Shown here piece by piece: positions 37,489 through 44,944 of a stretch of 64,000 nucleotides of DNA (its first letter is position 1; each line of letters starts with the position of its first letter). Source of the DNA: Marinomonas alcarazii (GTDB lineage Bacteria; Pseudomonadota; Gammaproteobacteria; Pseudomonadales; Marinomonadaceae); contig NZ_QKLW01000009.1 in assembly GCF_003208215.1 (NCBI RefSeq), positions 90,325 through 154,324 of the forward strand. The letters are read 5' to 3'. A program made the position numbers and the translations under genes. The notes under the pieces were generated by a model. That model was not told the DNA's origin. It worked only from the letters and a program-made list of their open reading frames with translations, and did no database searches.

Positions 37489-37998
37489 ATGTTGTCACTT
37501 ATTGTTGCTATGTCTACGAACCGGACCATCGGTATTAATAACTCGCTGCCTTGGCATTTGCCGAACGACCTGAAATATTTCAAGCAGGCTACCATGGGCA
37601 AACCTATTGTTATGGGTCGTAAAACCTTTGAATCAATTGGTAAGCCATTGCCTGGCCGTCGTAATATTGTGATCAGCCGAGATCCTGCTTATCAAGCAGA
37701 AGGCATTGATGTGGTGACGACATTGGAAGATGCCATTTCACTTGGCGAAGATATTTGCTTGGTGAATGGACAAGAAGAAGTCATGGTGATTGGCGGTGCA
37801 CAAATTTATCAACTGGCGCTTGAGCGCGCGGACCGTTTGTACATTACTCATGTCGATGCCGAAGTAAAAGGCGATGCTTTTTTCCCAGAGGTTGATTGGC
37901 CATCTTTTACTCTAATAGGAGAAGAAGCGTTCGCAGCGGAAGGGCCGAACCCTTATGACTATCGTTTTTCTGTTTATCAAAGAACCAGCGCAGAGTAA
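37489..37998 (+). CDS. folA: Dihydrofolate reductase
   Basis: FolA reduces dihydrofolate to tetrahydrofolate with NADPH. This 169-residue protein has IVAMSTNRTIGINNSLPWHLP, KPIVMGRKTFESIG and PGRRNIVISRD. EVMVIGGAQIYQLAL and LYITHVDAEVKGDAFFP follow, all in family order. The gene for YjbQ follows 6 bp later, which suggests co-transcription. Confidence 0.97.
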   Translation: MLSLIVAMSTNRTIGINNSLPWHLPNDLKYFKQATMGKPIVMGRKTFESIGKPLPGRRNIVISRDPAYQAEGIDVVTTLEDAISLGEDICLVNGQEEVMVIGGAQIYQLALERADRLYITHVDAEVKGDAFFPEVDWPSFTLIGEEAFAAEGPNPYDYRFSVYQRTSAE

Positions 37999-38004
37999 TT
38001 CGTT

Positions 38005-38430
38005 ATGTGGCAGCAAGTTGAAATTCAATTGCCAGCGATGCGTCGAGGCTTTCATTTGATTACCGATCAGGTAGAAGCGGCTTTGTCTAAACTATCACCA
38101 GTGTCGGTTGGTTTGTTGCATGTTCAGTTGCTGCACACTTCAGCGTCTTTGACGATCAATGAAAACGCCGACCCTTCGGTGCGCCGTGATATGGAGAAAC
38201 ACTTTTCTTATATGGTGCCAGAAGATCAGCCTTACTATGAGCATATCTATGAGGGAAGCGACGACATGCCTGCGCATATAAAAGCCAGCATGTTGGGGGC
38301 ATCCTTGACCATTCCCATTCGGGATAAGAGGTTGTGCTTAGGTATTTGGCAAGGTGTTTATTTAGGCGAACACCGTGATCATGGTGGTTCAAGAAAACTT
38401 GTTTTAACCTTGCAAGGTGAGCCTTGTTAA
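38005..38430 (+). CDS. yjbQ: YjbQ/UPF0047 family protein
   Basis: This 141-residue protein belongs to the YjbQ/UPF0047 family, some members of which have weak thiamine phosphate synthase activity. The hallmark [21 protein letters not shown] occurs near residue 48. Others are [21 protein letters not shown] and the ending VLTLQGE. It follows folA by 6 bp. Its physiological role is not known. Confidence 0.92.
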   Translation: MWQQVEIQLPAMRRGFHLITDQVEAALSKLSPVSVGLLHVQLLHTSASLTINENADPSVRRDMEKHFSYMVPEDQPYYEHIYEGSDDMPAHIKASMLGASLTIPIRDKRLCLGIWQGVYLGEHRDHGGSRKLVLTLQGEPC

Positions 38431-38444
38431 AGAAGCTGAAAATG

Positions 38445-38476
38445 AAAACGCCGTATTTCCAATACGGCGTTTTTTT
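38445..38476. terminator. Bidirectional intrinsic terminator
   Basis: AAAACGCCGTATT (38445-38457), loop TCC, AATACGGCGTTTT (38461-38473) and further Ts. It lies between yjbQ and the convergent PAS-GGDEF gene. Confidence 0.9.
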
Positions 38477-38488
38477 ATGCTTCTAACT

Positions 38489-39712
38489 TTAGTTGACCAC
38501 TATCTGTTTGCTGGTCGCTTGGCCGTTCTCGACAGCTTGGTTTGCGCTAAGGGCCAGCTCTTCAATGGTTTCGCCATCCTCTGGGAAAGCGGCAATACCA
38601 ACACAGAAGTCCATTGGATCTGAATTGCCTTCGAATAATGCGGATTTTTCTTCTTCAGTTGGGTCAATCATGTTGTTAAGCAGACGTTTTGCATCACGAA
38701 CACTGGTATTGGGCAATAATAGTAGCAATTTGTCGGGCTCTACTCTTGCCAACACATCGGCTTCGCGGATCTTTTTGTAGATATAGCGGGCCGAAGTTTG
38801 GATGGCAATATTACGTGCTTCCATCGGCAATTTGCTGAGGCGCTCGTTAGCATCAAGGTTGATTTTCGCCATGGTTAATGGTGTATATTGACGTTTTGCT
38901 AAGCCTAGCTGTTTTTTGAAATGCGTCAGTGCTGCGCCACGTGTTAATAACCCTGTTAATTCGTCAAAGGTTGCTTGATTACGTAGATGTTCTTCTAGCG
39001 CTTTCTGGTGGCTAATGTCGACCATAAAACCAATGATCTTTTTGATGCTACCATCTGGGCCTTTGGTATAGCTTCTGCCGCGCTCTTTTACCCAAAGGTA
39101 ACGCTGATCACTCGTCAGAATACGATATTCTACCTCGTAATAATCTTGGTTTAGTGCCACATGCTCATTGACGACGGTCGCTAATCGTTTTACATCATCA
39201 GGGTGAACAAGAGCGTGCCATTCTGTTGTTGAGCGTGGCGTTTGCTCTAGAGGGTAGCCTAACAAGGTGGCAATGGATTTAGAGCAAGATACGAGATCCG
39301 ATTCTGTTTCCCAGATCCACAACCCAGCTGAAGACTCCGTCAACGCGTATTTTAGTAAGGTATTTTCTGCAGCAGAAAGATCCATATGATCGGTATTGTA
39401 GATACAGACTAAGACTGATTCTCCAAGGTGCTGCATTTCAAGCTGCATATTGATGAGCTTATCACCAACGCGAATTAAGCTTTCACAGCGCTCGATGCTT
39501 CCACTTTTAATTTTGTTATTCAGGTTTTCCCAGTCTTCAGAAGACGCGGCATCTTCACACAGCTCCTGCCAATTACTGGCTGGTGTCGTGTTAAAATTTT
39601 CAAACAAAATTTCAAAATTGCGATTGTAAGACAGTAATTTGCCTGTGCTGCTTTCTATTATAAAAGCAGGCGTTGGCATGTATTTAAACGCGAGTTCGAA
39701 GGGGGTGTTCAT
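38489..39712 (-). CDS. PAS-domain protein with degenerate GGDEF domain
   Basis: This 407-residue protein has an N-terminal PAS-like part (1-110). A PAS_3 domain follows (about 125-235, with GLWIWETESDL and HPDDVKRL). A GGDEF-type domain starts at FDELTGLLTRGAAL (249-262). The active-site motif is gone: RVEPDKLLLLL (323-333) stands where RYGGDEF would be, so VEPDK replaces GGDEF. It should not make c-di-GMP. It may act as a receptor or scaffold, by analogy with other degenerate GGDEF proteins. No membrane segment or EAL domain is seen. rlmJ lies upstream on the same strand after 22 bp. Confidence 0.85.
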   Translation of the reverse strand: MNTPFELAFKYMPTPAFIIESSTGKLLSYNRNFEILFENFNTTPASNWQELCEDAASSEDWENLNNKIKSGSIERCESLIRVGDKLINMQLEMQHLGESVLVCIYNTDHMDLSAAENTLLKYALTESSAGLWIWETESDLVSCSKSIATLLGYPLEQTPRSTTEWHALVHPDDVKRLATVVNEHVALNQDYYEVEYRILTSDQRYLWVKERGRSYTKGPDGSIKKIIGFMVDISHQKALEEHLRNQATFDELTGLLTRGAALTHFKKQLGLAKRQYTPLTMAKINLDANERLSKLPMEARNIAIQTSARYIYKKIREADVLARVEPDKLLLLLPNTSVRDAKRLLNNMIDPTEEEKSALFEGNSDPMDFCVGIAAFPEDGETIEELALSANQAVENGQATSKQIVVN

Positions 39713-39734
39713 GACGCGCTCCTATAAAATTGGG

Positions 39735-40577
39735 TTATTCTGGGGTGATCCAAGTAACTTGGAAGTCAGCCTCATTATCTTCTGCAAGCAGCTTACTCAA
39801 AACGGGTAAAAATTCCTTAGCCTCTTTTTCTAAAGTCCAAGGTGGATTGACAATGATCATGCCGCTGCCGGCCATGCCTCGTTCTTGTTCTGTGTTGCGA
39901 ATACAAAGTTCAAGTAAAAGCACATTGCGGATATGAGTGGCTTTGACTGATTTTAGTAATTCGTTCGCCTGTTGGCGGTTTAGCACTGGGTACCAGATTG
40001 CATAAGTACCTTGAGGAAAGCGTTTGTATCCTTCTTCTAATGCTTGAACCACATATTGATAGTCTTTTTTTACTTCATAAGGTGGATCCATTAAAACGAA
40101 GCCACGTTTTTGTGGTGGCGGCAGCATCGCTTTTACCGCGGCAAATCCGTTGTCTTTCACTACATTGGCTTTACGTTTATTTGGAAAAAGCGCCGCTAAA
40201 AGTGGGTAATCGTTTGGGTGCAGCTCACATAAGTGTAGTTTGTCTTTTTGGCGAACGTAATAATCGACAATTTTGGGGCTGCCAGGGTAGTACTCCAGCG
40301 TGTCCGTTGGGTTCATGTCTCGGACGATATCCAACAGGCCTTCTAGAGGTTCGGGAAGATTCTCTTCTTTTAATAGTCGTGCAATACCTGAATGAAATTC
40401 TTTGTTTTTTTGTGCCTGTTCAGAGTTTAGCGAATATTGACCAATGCCAGCATGCGTATCTAAATAGAAAAAGGGCGCCTCTTTTTTTATAAGATGGCGA
40501 CATATTTGACTAACCGTCAAATGTTTTAAAATATCAGCGTGGTTGCCTGCATGATAAATATGGCGATAGCTGAGCAT
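39735..40577 (-). CDS. rlmJ: 23S rRNA (adenine-2030-N6)-methyltransferase RlmJ
   Basis: RlmJ methylates A2030 of 23S rRNA. The 280-residue protein opens with the typical MLSYRHIYHAGNHADILKH. It has the motif IV LMDPPYE of N6-adenine methyltransferases and ends in a family-like region (GSGMIIVNPPWTLE). The downstream neighbour, 22 bp away on the same strand, is the degenerate GGDEF gene. ilvD, further upstream, is cut off by a terminator. Confidence 0.94.
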   Translation of the reverse strand: MLSYRHIYHAGNHADILKHLTVSQICRHLIKKEAPFFYLDTHAGIGQYSLNSEQAQKNKEFHSGIARLLKEENLPEPLEGLLDIVRDMNPTDTLEYYPGSPKIVDYYVRQKDKLHLCELHPNDYPLLAALFPNKRKANVVKDNGFAAVKAMLPPPQKRGFVLMDPPYEVKKDYQYVVQALEEGYKRFPQGTYAIWYPVLNRQQANELLKSVKATHIRNVLLLELCIRNTEQERGMAGSGMIIVNPPWTLEKEAKEFLPVLSKLLAEDNEADFQVTWITPE

Positions 40578-40654
40578 GGTCTTTCCTGTAGTGAATTATT
40601 AAGTAGAGACTCTTGCCTAGACTTGGCTTCGTGCAAAGGTCTCAAGTTGTTTAT

Positions 40655-40695
40655 AAAAAAGGCCGCAGCACCTATGTTAGGCAGAGCGGCCTTTT
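40655..40695 (-). terminator. Intrinsic terminator after ilvD
   Basis: GGCCGC (40661-40666) pairs with GCGGCC (40686-40691), with A/T flanks extending the stem. The loop contains a smaller CCT/AGG stem. On the minus strand it follows the ilvD stop. Confidence 0.78.
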
Positions 40696-40714
40696 GCGTA
40701 TTACTCTTTAGATA

Positions 40715-42559
40715 TTAGTCGATTTGACTAATATCACGTACTGCCCCTTTGTCTGCACTGGTTGCAAAGTGAGCGTACACTTTTAGCGCTGGAGAAACTT
40801 TACGTGGACGTTCTTCAACAGGCTTCCAAGCGTTTGCGCCTTTTGCTTCCATGGCGGCACGACGGTGAGCTAACTCTTCGTCAGACAGTAAGACGTTGAT
40901 GGAACGGTTTGGAATGTCGATCAAAATACGGTCGCCATTTTCAACCAAGCCGATTGCACCGCCGGCAGCCGCTTCTGGAGAAACGTGGCCGATAGACAAA
41001 CCGGATGTACCACCAGAGAAACGTCCGTCCGTTAATAGTGCACAGGCTTTACCTAACCCTTTAGACTTAATATAAGATGTTGGGTAAAGCATTTCCTGCA
41101 TACCAGGGCCACCTTTAGGTCCCTCGTAGCGAACAATGACAATATCACCCGCTTCTACTTTATCCTCAAGAATGTTTTTCACAGCTTCGTCTTGCGACTC
41201 AGTTACGTGAGCACGACCTTCAAATACAAGAATCGATTCGTCTACGCCTGCGCTTTTTACAACACAACCATCTGCAGCAATGTTGCCGTAAAGAACCGCT
41301 AAGCCACCTTCGAGGGAGAAAGCGTTTTCGATTGAACGAATACAGCCTTCTGCACGATCGCCATCTAGAGAAGGCCAGCGAGTAGATTGGCTAAATGCGG
41401 TTTGCGTTGGAATACCTGCAGGGCCTGCTTTGAAGAATTCGATAACCTCAGGAGTCGGTGAACGCATGATGTCCCAAGTATCTAGCGCTTCAAGCATAGT
41501 TTTGGAATGCACGGTATGACATTGATTATGTAAAATACCAGCGCGATCTAGTTCACCTAGCAAAGCAAAGATGCCACCGGCACGGTGTACATCTTCTACG
41601 TGGTATTTAGGTGAGTTTGGTGCAACTTTACAAAGTTGAGGTACTCTACGAGACAAGCGATCGATGTCTTCCATCGTAAATTCCACACCAGCTTCACGGG
41701 CAATCGCCAATAAATGCAGGATAGTGTTGGTTGATCCGCCCATTGCGATGTCTAGTGTCATAGCATTTTCAAACGCTTCGAAGCTTGCAATAGAGCGTGG
41801 TGCCCAGTTTGCTTCATCGTTTTCGTAGAAACGTTTAGTGATGTCTACAATACGACGACCGGCATCTAGAAATAAGCGGCGACGGTCAGAGTGAGTGGCT
41901 AATGTTGTGCCATTGCCTGGCAAGCTTAAACCAAGCGCTTCGGTTAGACAGTTCATTGAGTTTGCAGTGAACATGCCAGAGCAAGAGCCACAAGTAGGGC
42001 AAGCGGAGCGTTCGTATTCCGCTACTTTTTCATCGGTTGCCGTTGGGTCTGCAGCGATAACCATGGCATCAACTAAATCCAGTTTGTTTTCGGACAGCTT
42101 AGTTTTGCCCGCTTCCATTGGACCACCAGACACAAAAATCACTGGAATGTTGATGCGCATAGCCGCCATTAGCATTCCAGGTGTGATTTTGTCACAGTTT
42201 GAAATACAGACCATAGCGTCGGCACAATGGGCATTTACCATGTATTCAACAGAGTCTGCGATTAGGTCGCGAGATGGAAGACTGTAAAGCATGCCATCAT
42301 GGCCCATGGCGATACCGTCGTCGACAGCGATGGTGTTGAATTCCTTCGCTACACCGCCAGCGGCTTCAATTTCACGAGCAACCAGTTGCCCCATGTCTTT
42401 AAGGTGGACATGCCCTGGTACAAATTGAGTGAAAGAGTTAACCACCGCAATGATTGGCTTTTGAAAATCATCGTCTGTCATTCCGGTTGCACGCCATAGC
42501 GCACGAGCTCCGGCCATATTACGGCCCGATGTAGTTGTTTTGGAGCGATATACTGGCAT
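40715..42559 (-). CDS. ilvD: Dihydroxy-acid dehydratase
   Basis: IlvD is the iron-sulfur dehydratase that makes the 2-oxo acids of valine, isoleucine and leucine. Started at ATG 42559 ([12 protein letters not shown]) it has 614 residues; GTG at 42571 would add four, but GGGG then sits well placed for 42559. Cluster ligands lie in [13 protein letters not shown] and in [17 protein letters not shown]. The C-terminal [15 protein letters not shown] and [20 protein letters not shown] are also conserved. It stands alone. Confidence 0.97.
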   Translation of the reverse strand: MPVYRSKTTTSGRNMAGARALWRATGMTDDDFQKPIIAVVNSFTQFVPGHVHLKDMGQLVAREIEAAGGVAKEFNTIAVDDGIAMGHDGMLYSLPSRDLIADSVEYMVNAHCADAMVCISNCDKITPGMLMAAMRINIPVIFVSGGPMEAGKTKLSENKLDLVDAMVIAADPTATDEKVAEYERSACPTCGSCSGMFTANSMNCLTEALGLSLPGNGTTLATHSDRRRLFLDAGRRIVDITKRFYENDEANWAPRSIASFEAFENAMTLDIAMGGSTNTILHLLAIAREAGVEFTMEDIDRLSRRVPQLCKVAPNSPKYHVEDVHRAGGIFALLGELDRAGILHNQCHTVHSKTMLEALDTWDIMRSPTPEVIEFFKAGPAGIPTQTAFSQSTRWPSLDGDRAEGCIRSIENAFSLEGGLAVLYGNIAADGCVVKSAGVDESILVFEGRAHVTESQDEAVKNILEDKVEAGDIVIVRYEGPKGGPGMQEMLYPTSYIKSKGLGKACALLTDGRFSGGTSGLSIGHVSPEAAAGGAIGLVENGDRILIDIPNRSINVLLSDEELAHRRAAMEAKGANAWKPVEERPRKVSPALKVYAHFATSADKGAVRDISQID

Positions 42560-42720
42560 TGTTTTCCCCACAGGTTTTTTGCTTTATTTTGTTTTATATA
42601 GTTGTCTACATTTAATGGCTCCATGTTATCAAGAATATTGTCTATGCCCAATGGCAATTTTTAGGCAATATTGAGACACTGTACAAATCGTTCTGATACT
42701 TTTATTGAAATGGAAACAAT

Positions 42721-43941
42721 ATGGTTGAAAATTCACTATCAGCTTATTCAAATATCGCACTGGCGAGACAGCCAATTGTAGATAGCCGTCTTGCAGTAAT
42801 GGGCTACGAGCTTTTTTATCGTAAGAATATGATGGCAGTGCAAGCTGATATTATGGATGAGGTTGGTGCGACTGCGCAGGTGATTTCAGCCGGCTTATTT
42901 GAGTTTGGTATGGAAAATTTGGTTGGCTCAAGTAAGGCTTTTGTTAATTTTTCAAGAGCGTATCTACTAAGCCCTAGCGGCATGCCAATCGACAAAGAAA
43001 ATATTGTTATTGAAGTATCGGAAGACTCTGGTTTTGATGCGATATTGCTTGCCTCTTTACGCCGCTGGACGAATTCTGGCTGTATCATTGCGCTGGATGA
43101 TTTTGTTTTTGATAGTAAATTAACGCCTTTTGTCGAATTGGCGGACTATATCAAGCTAGATATTTTAGCGCTTGGCCATGATGGCTTTCATCAACAGGTT
43201 GAGTTGTTGAAAGGGTTCAAAGCTCAAATTATTGCTGAAAAAGTCGAAACTTGGGAAGACTACCAGTTTTGTCGTTTGCTGGGAGTAGAGTTCTTCCAAG
43301 GTTATTTCTTTGAAAAGCCTGAACTGGTATCGAGCAAAGCATCAAAAGTAAACAGTATGACGTTACTTCAATTAATGTCTTCGCTGTTGAACCCATCAAC
43401 GCTTAGCATTGATGACCTAGACAGAATTGTTAGTCAAGATGCTGGCTTGGTTCATAAATTATTACGTTATCTAAATTCCCCTTCTACGGGTCTTATTGCT
43501 TCAGTTGACTCTGTGCGATTGGCCATCATGTTGATTGGCGCTGAAAAACTGAAATCATTGACAAACCTGTTGTTGATGTCAGAAATGGTTGGTGAACGTC
43601 ATGTGTTGTTAGAGCAAATCATGATTCGAGCGAAACATGCGGAGCTATTTGCTCAAAGCCGTGGCTACAACAATCAGGACAAGTATTTTCTTGCTGGAAT
43701 GTTGTCGATGATCGATGTTTGTACTGGTATGAAGCTGGATGAAGTGCTTGGTGAACTGCCTTTACCTAGTGAGTTTATTAACGCTATTGTTCATCGCTCT
43801 GGAAGAGTAGGAAATGCGTTGGATCTTGTAGAAAGCTACAGTAATGGGCATACCATCAAGGATGTTCAGGATTTTGAGGATCTAAAAACCACCTACTTGG
43901 AAGCCGTAAAATGGGCTGATGAGTTTCTTGTTGCTATCTGA
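42721..43941 (+). CDS. EAL-HDOD domain protein (YuxH type)
   Basis: This 406-residue protein couples an EAL-like domain (about 10-200) to an HDOD domain (about 210-390). The opening ALARQPIVDSRLAVMGYELFYR is typical of YuxH. The catalytic EAL triad is replaced by ELF (residues 30-32), while ALDDF and EKVET are retained in altered form. Phosphodiesterase activity is therefore doubtful. EAL-HDOD proteins generally act as c-di-GMP-linked adaptors. It is divergent from ilvD and lies just upstream of the CsrB/RsmZ-like RNA. Confidence 0.88.
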   Translation: MVENSLSAYSNIALARQPIVDSRLAVMGYELFYRKNMMAVQADIMDEVGATAQVISAGLFEFGMENLVGSSKAFVNFSRAYLLSPSGMPIDKENIVIEVSEDSGFDAILLASLRRWTNSGCIIALDDFVFDSKLTPFVELADYIKLDILALGHDGFHQQVELLKGFKAQIIAEKVETWEDYQFCRLLGVEFFQGYFFEKPELVSSKASKVNSMTLLQLMSSLLNPSTLSIDDLDRIVSQDAGLVHKLLRYLNSPSTGLIASVDSVRLAIMLIGAEKLKSLTNLLLMSEMVGERHVLLEQIMIRAKHAELFAQSRGYNNQDKYFLAGMLSMIDVCTGMKLDEVLGELPLPSEFINAIVHRSGRVGNALDLVESYSNGHTIKDVQDFEDLKTTYLEAVKWADEFLVAI

Positions 43942-43956
43942 CCTTGCTGCATTTTT

Positions 43957-43993
43957 TGTCAGAAAAAGGTTGGTTTGTAGTCTTTTTCTGACA
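43957..43993 (+). other. Perfect 12-bp hairpin between the EAL-HDOD gene and the small RNA
   Basis: TGTCAGAAAAAG (43957-43968) and CTTTTTCTGACA (43982-43993) pair without mismatch around a 13-base loop. It starts 15 bp after the EAL-HDOD stop, so it may end that transcript. No T run follows the stem, though, as the T run is part of the stem. It could also be a regulator site for the RNA gene downstream. Confidence 0.55.
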
Positions 43994-44108
43994 TACCTGT
44001 AAGCCTTTCCCGTTTGTTGTGTGGCTAAAGGAGAAATTTCTTTGTAGTTTTTTGTTATCTACTTGATTTACAAAAGAAAAAATCCGTTTTTTCTTATCGT
44101 GCCGAAAT

Positions 44109-44136
44109 TTGATTAATGCTCAAAAGCTGGTAAATT
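44109..44136 (+). promoter_or_regulatory. Candidate promoter of the CsrB/RsmZ-like RNA
   Basis: TTGATT (44109-44114) and TAAATT (44131-44136) are separated by 16 bp. They would place the start near 44143, just before the first GGA motifs. A TGTAAG half-site like that of GacA/UvrY elements lies further upstream at 43998-44003. Its partner half is poor, so GacA control is not shown. Confidence 0.4.
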
Positions 44137-44142
44137 GTTCAT

Positions 44143-44394
44143 CAACCAAACGGAGTTCATGGATGAGAAGCGCTGTAAGCGTTTAATTGGTCACCAAAGA
44201 TGGTGTGAGGATTGAACTAGGATGTTCAGAACGATGGATTGTTCATATGGATGTTATGGTTTGATGGATTACACCATGCAATAAGGACAGTTTGGACGCT
44301 TCAGGATGGAGCAAACAGTGATGTTTTACTCAATGGAAGAGTCGCTTAACGGATGTAAGCAGAAAGTAGGGGTGCCTTTGGTGCCCTTTTTTTT
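44143..44394 (+). ncRNA. CsrB/RsmZ-family CsrA-sequestering small RNA
   Basis: About 250 nt hold at least 13 GGA motifs, at 44152, 44161, 44209, 44220, 44236, 44249, 44266, 44285, 44294, 44304, 44308, 44335 and 44351. Many sit in hairpin loops: GAAC-TAGGAT-GTTC (44214-44227), GAAC-GATGGATT-GTTC (44229-44244), ACTC-AATGGAA-GAGT (44328-44342), GCTTA-ACGGATG-TAAGC (44344-44360). An intrinsic terminator closes the unit. No ORF of note covers it. This is the design of CsrB/CsrC/RsmY/RsmZ RNAs, which titrate CsrA/RsmA. The fdxA neighbour matches the rsmZ locus of Pseudomonas. csrA is also in the window. The 5' end is inferred. Size is nearer E. coli CsrC than the about 120-nt RsmZ. Confidence 0.88.
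44368..44394 (+). terminator. Intrinsic terminator of the CsrB/RsmZ-like RNA
   Basis: AGGGGTGCC (44368-44376), loop TTT, GGTGCCC (44380-44386) with G-U wobbles, then eight Ts to 44394. Confidence 0.82.
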
Positions 44395-44438
44395 GGCTTA
44401 AAATATGTCACGATTTCATTGTTGATAACGTTGAGCAT

Positions 44439-44467
44439 AAAAAAAGCGACTATCGAGTCGCTTTTTT
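44439..44467. terminator. Terminator after fdxA, bidirectional
   Basis: A-run plus GCGACT (to 44451), loop ATCG, AGTCGC (44456-44461), T-run to 44467. On the minus strand it follows fdxA; on the plus strand it backs up the RNA terminator. Confidence 0.83.
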
Positions 44468-44493
44468 ATTTTGAGCTTTTAAGCAGTGCTAAA

Positions 44494-44817
44494 TTAGCGT
44501 TCTAGATGCTCTAATTTATCTTCAACGCCGTCCCATTGTGCCGCGTCAGGAAGCGCGTCTTTTTTCTCTGCAATGTTTGGCCAGATCAAAGACAGGTCAC
44601 GGTTTAATTCAACGAATACTTCTTGGTCTTCAGGCAATTCGTCTTCAGAGAAGATGGCATTGGCTGGACATTCAGGCTCACACAATGCGCAGTCGATACA
44701 CTCGTCAGGATTGATTGCTAAAAAGTTAGGGCCTTCGTAGAAGCAGTCCACAGGACAAACTTCAACACAGTCAGTGTATTTGCAGCGAATGCAGTTATCG
44801 GTAACGATGAAAGCCAT
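44494..44817 (-). CDS. fdxA: 7Fe ferredoxin FdxA
   Basis: This 107-residue ferredoxin carries a [3Fe-4S] and a [4Fe-4S] cluster. Cysteines at 9, 12, 17, 21 and 25 lie in [17 protein letters not shown]. Those at 40, 43, 46 and 50 lie in [11 protein letters not shown]. The pattern matches the Azotobacter FdI/Pseudomonas FdxA type almost residue for residue. It is an electron carrier whose partners are unknown. It lies between mutS and the CsrB/RsmZ-like RNA gene, on the minus strand. Confidence 0.97.
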   Translation of the reverse strand: MAFIVTDNCIRCKYTDCVEVCPVDCFYEGPNFLAINPDECIDCALCEPECPANAIFSEDELPEDQEVFVELNRDLSLIWPNIAEKKDALPDAAQWDGVEDKLEHLER

Positions 44818-44944
44818 TCGACTTCTCCTTACAAGCTATAAAAATGATTGCGCACTATTTTAGAGGTATAGGCTATTTCGCGGCAAGCGACAATCGTAAA
44901 TAGTCTACATTTATCTGCTATTAGCTTATATCGACAGTCGCTTA

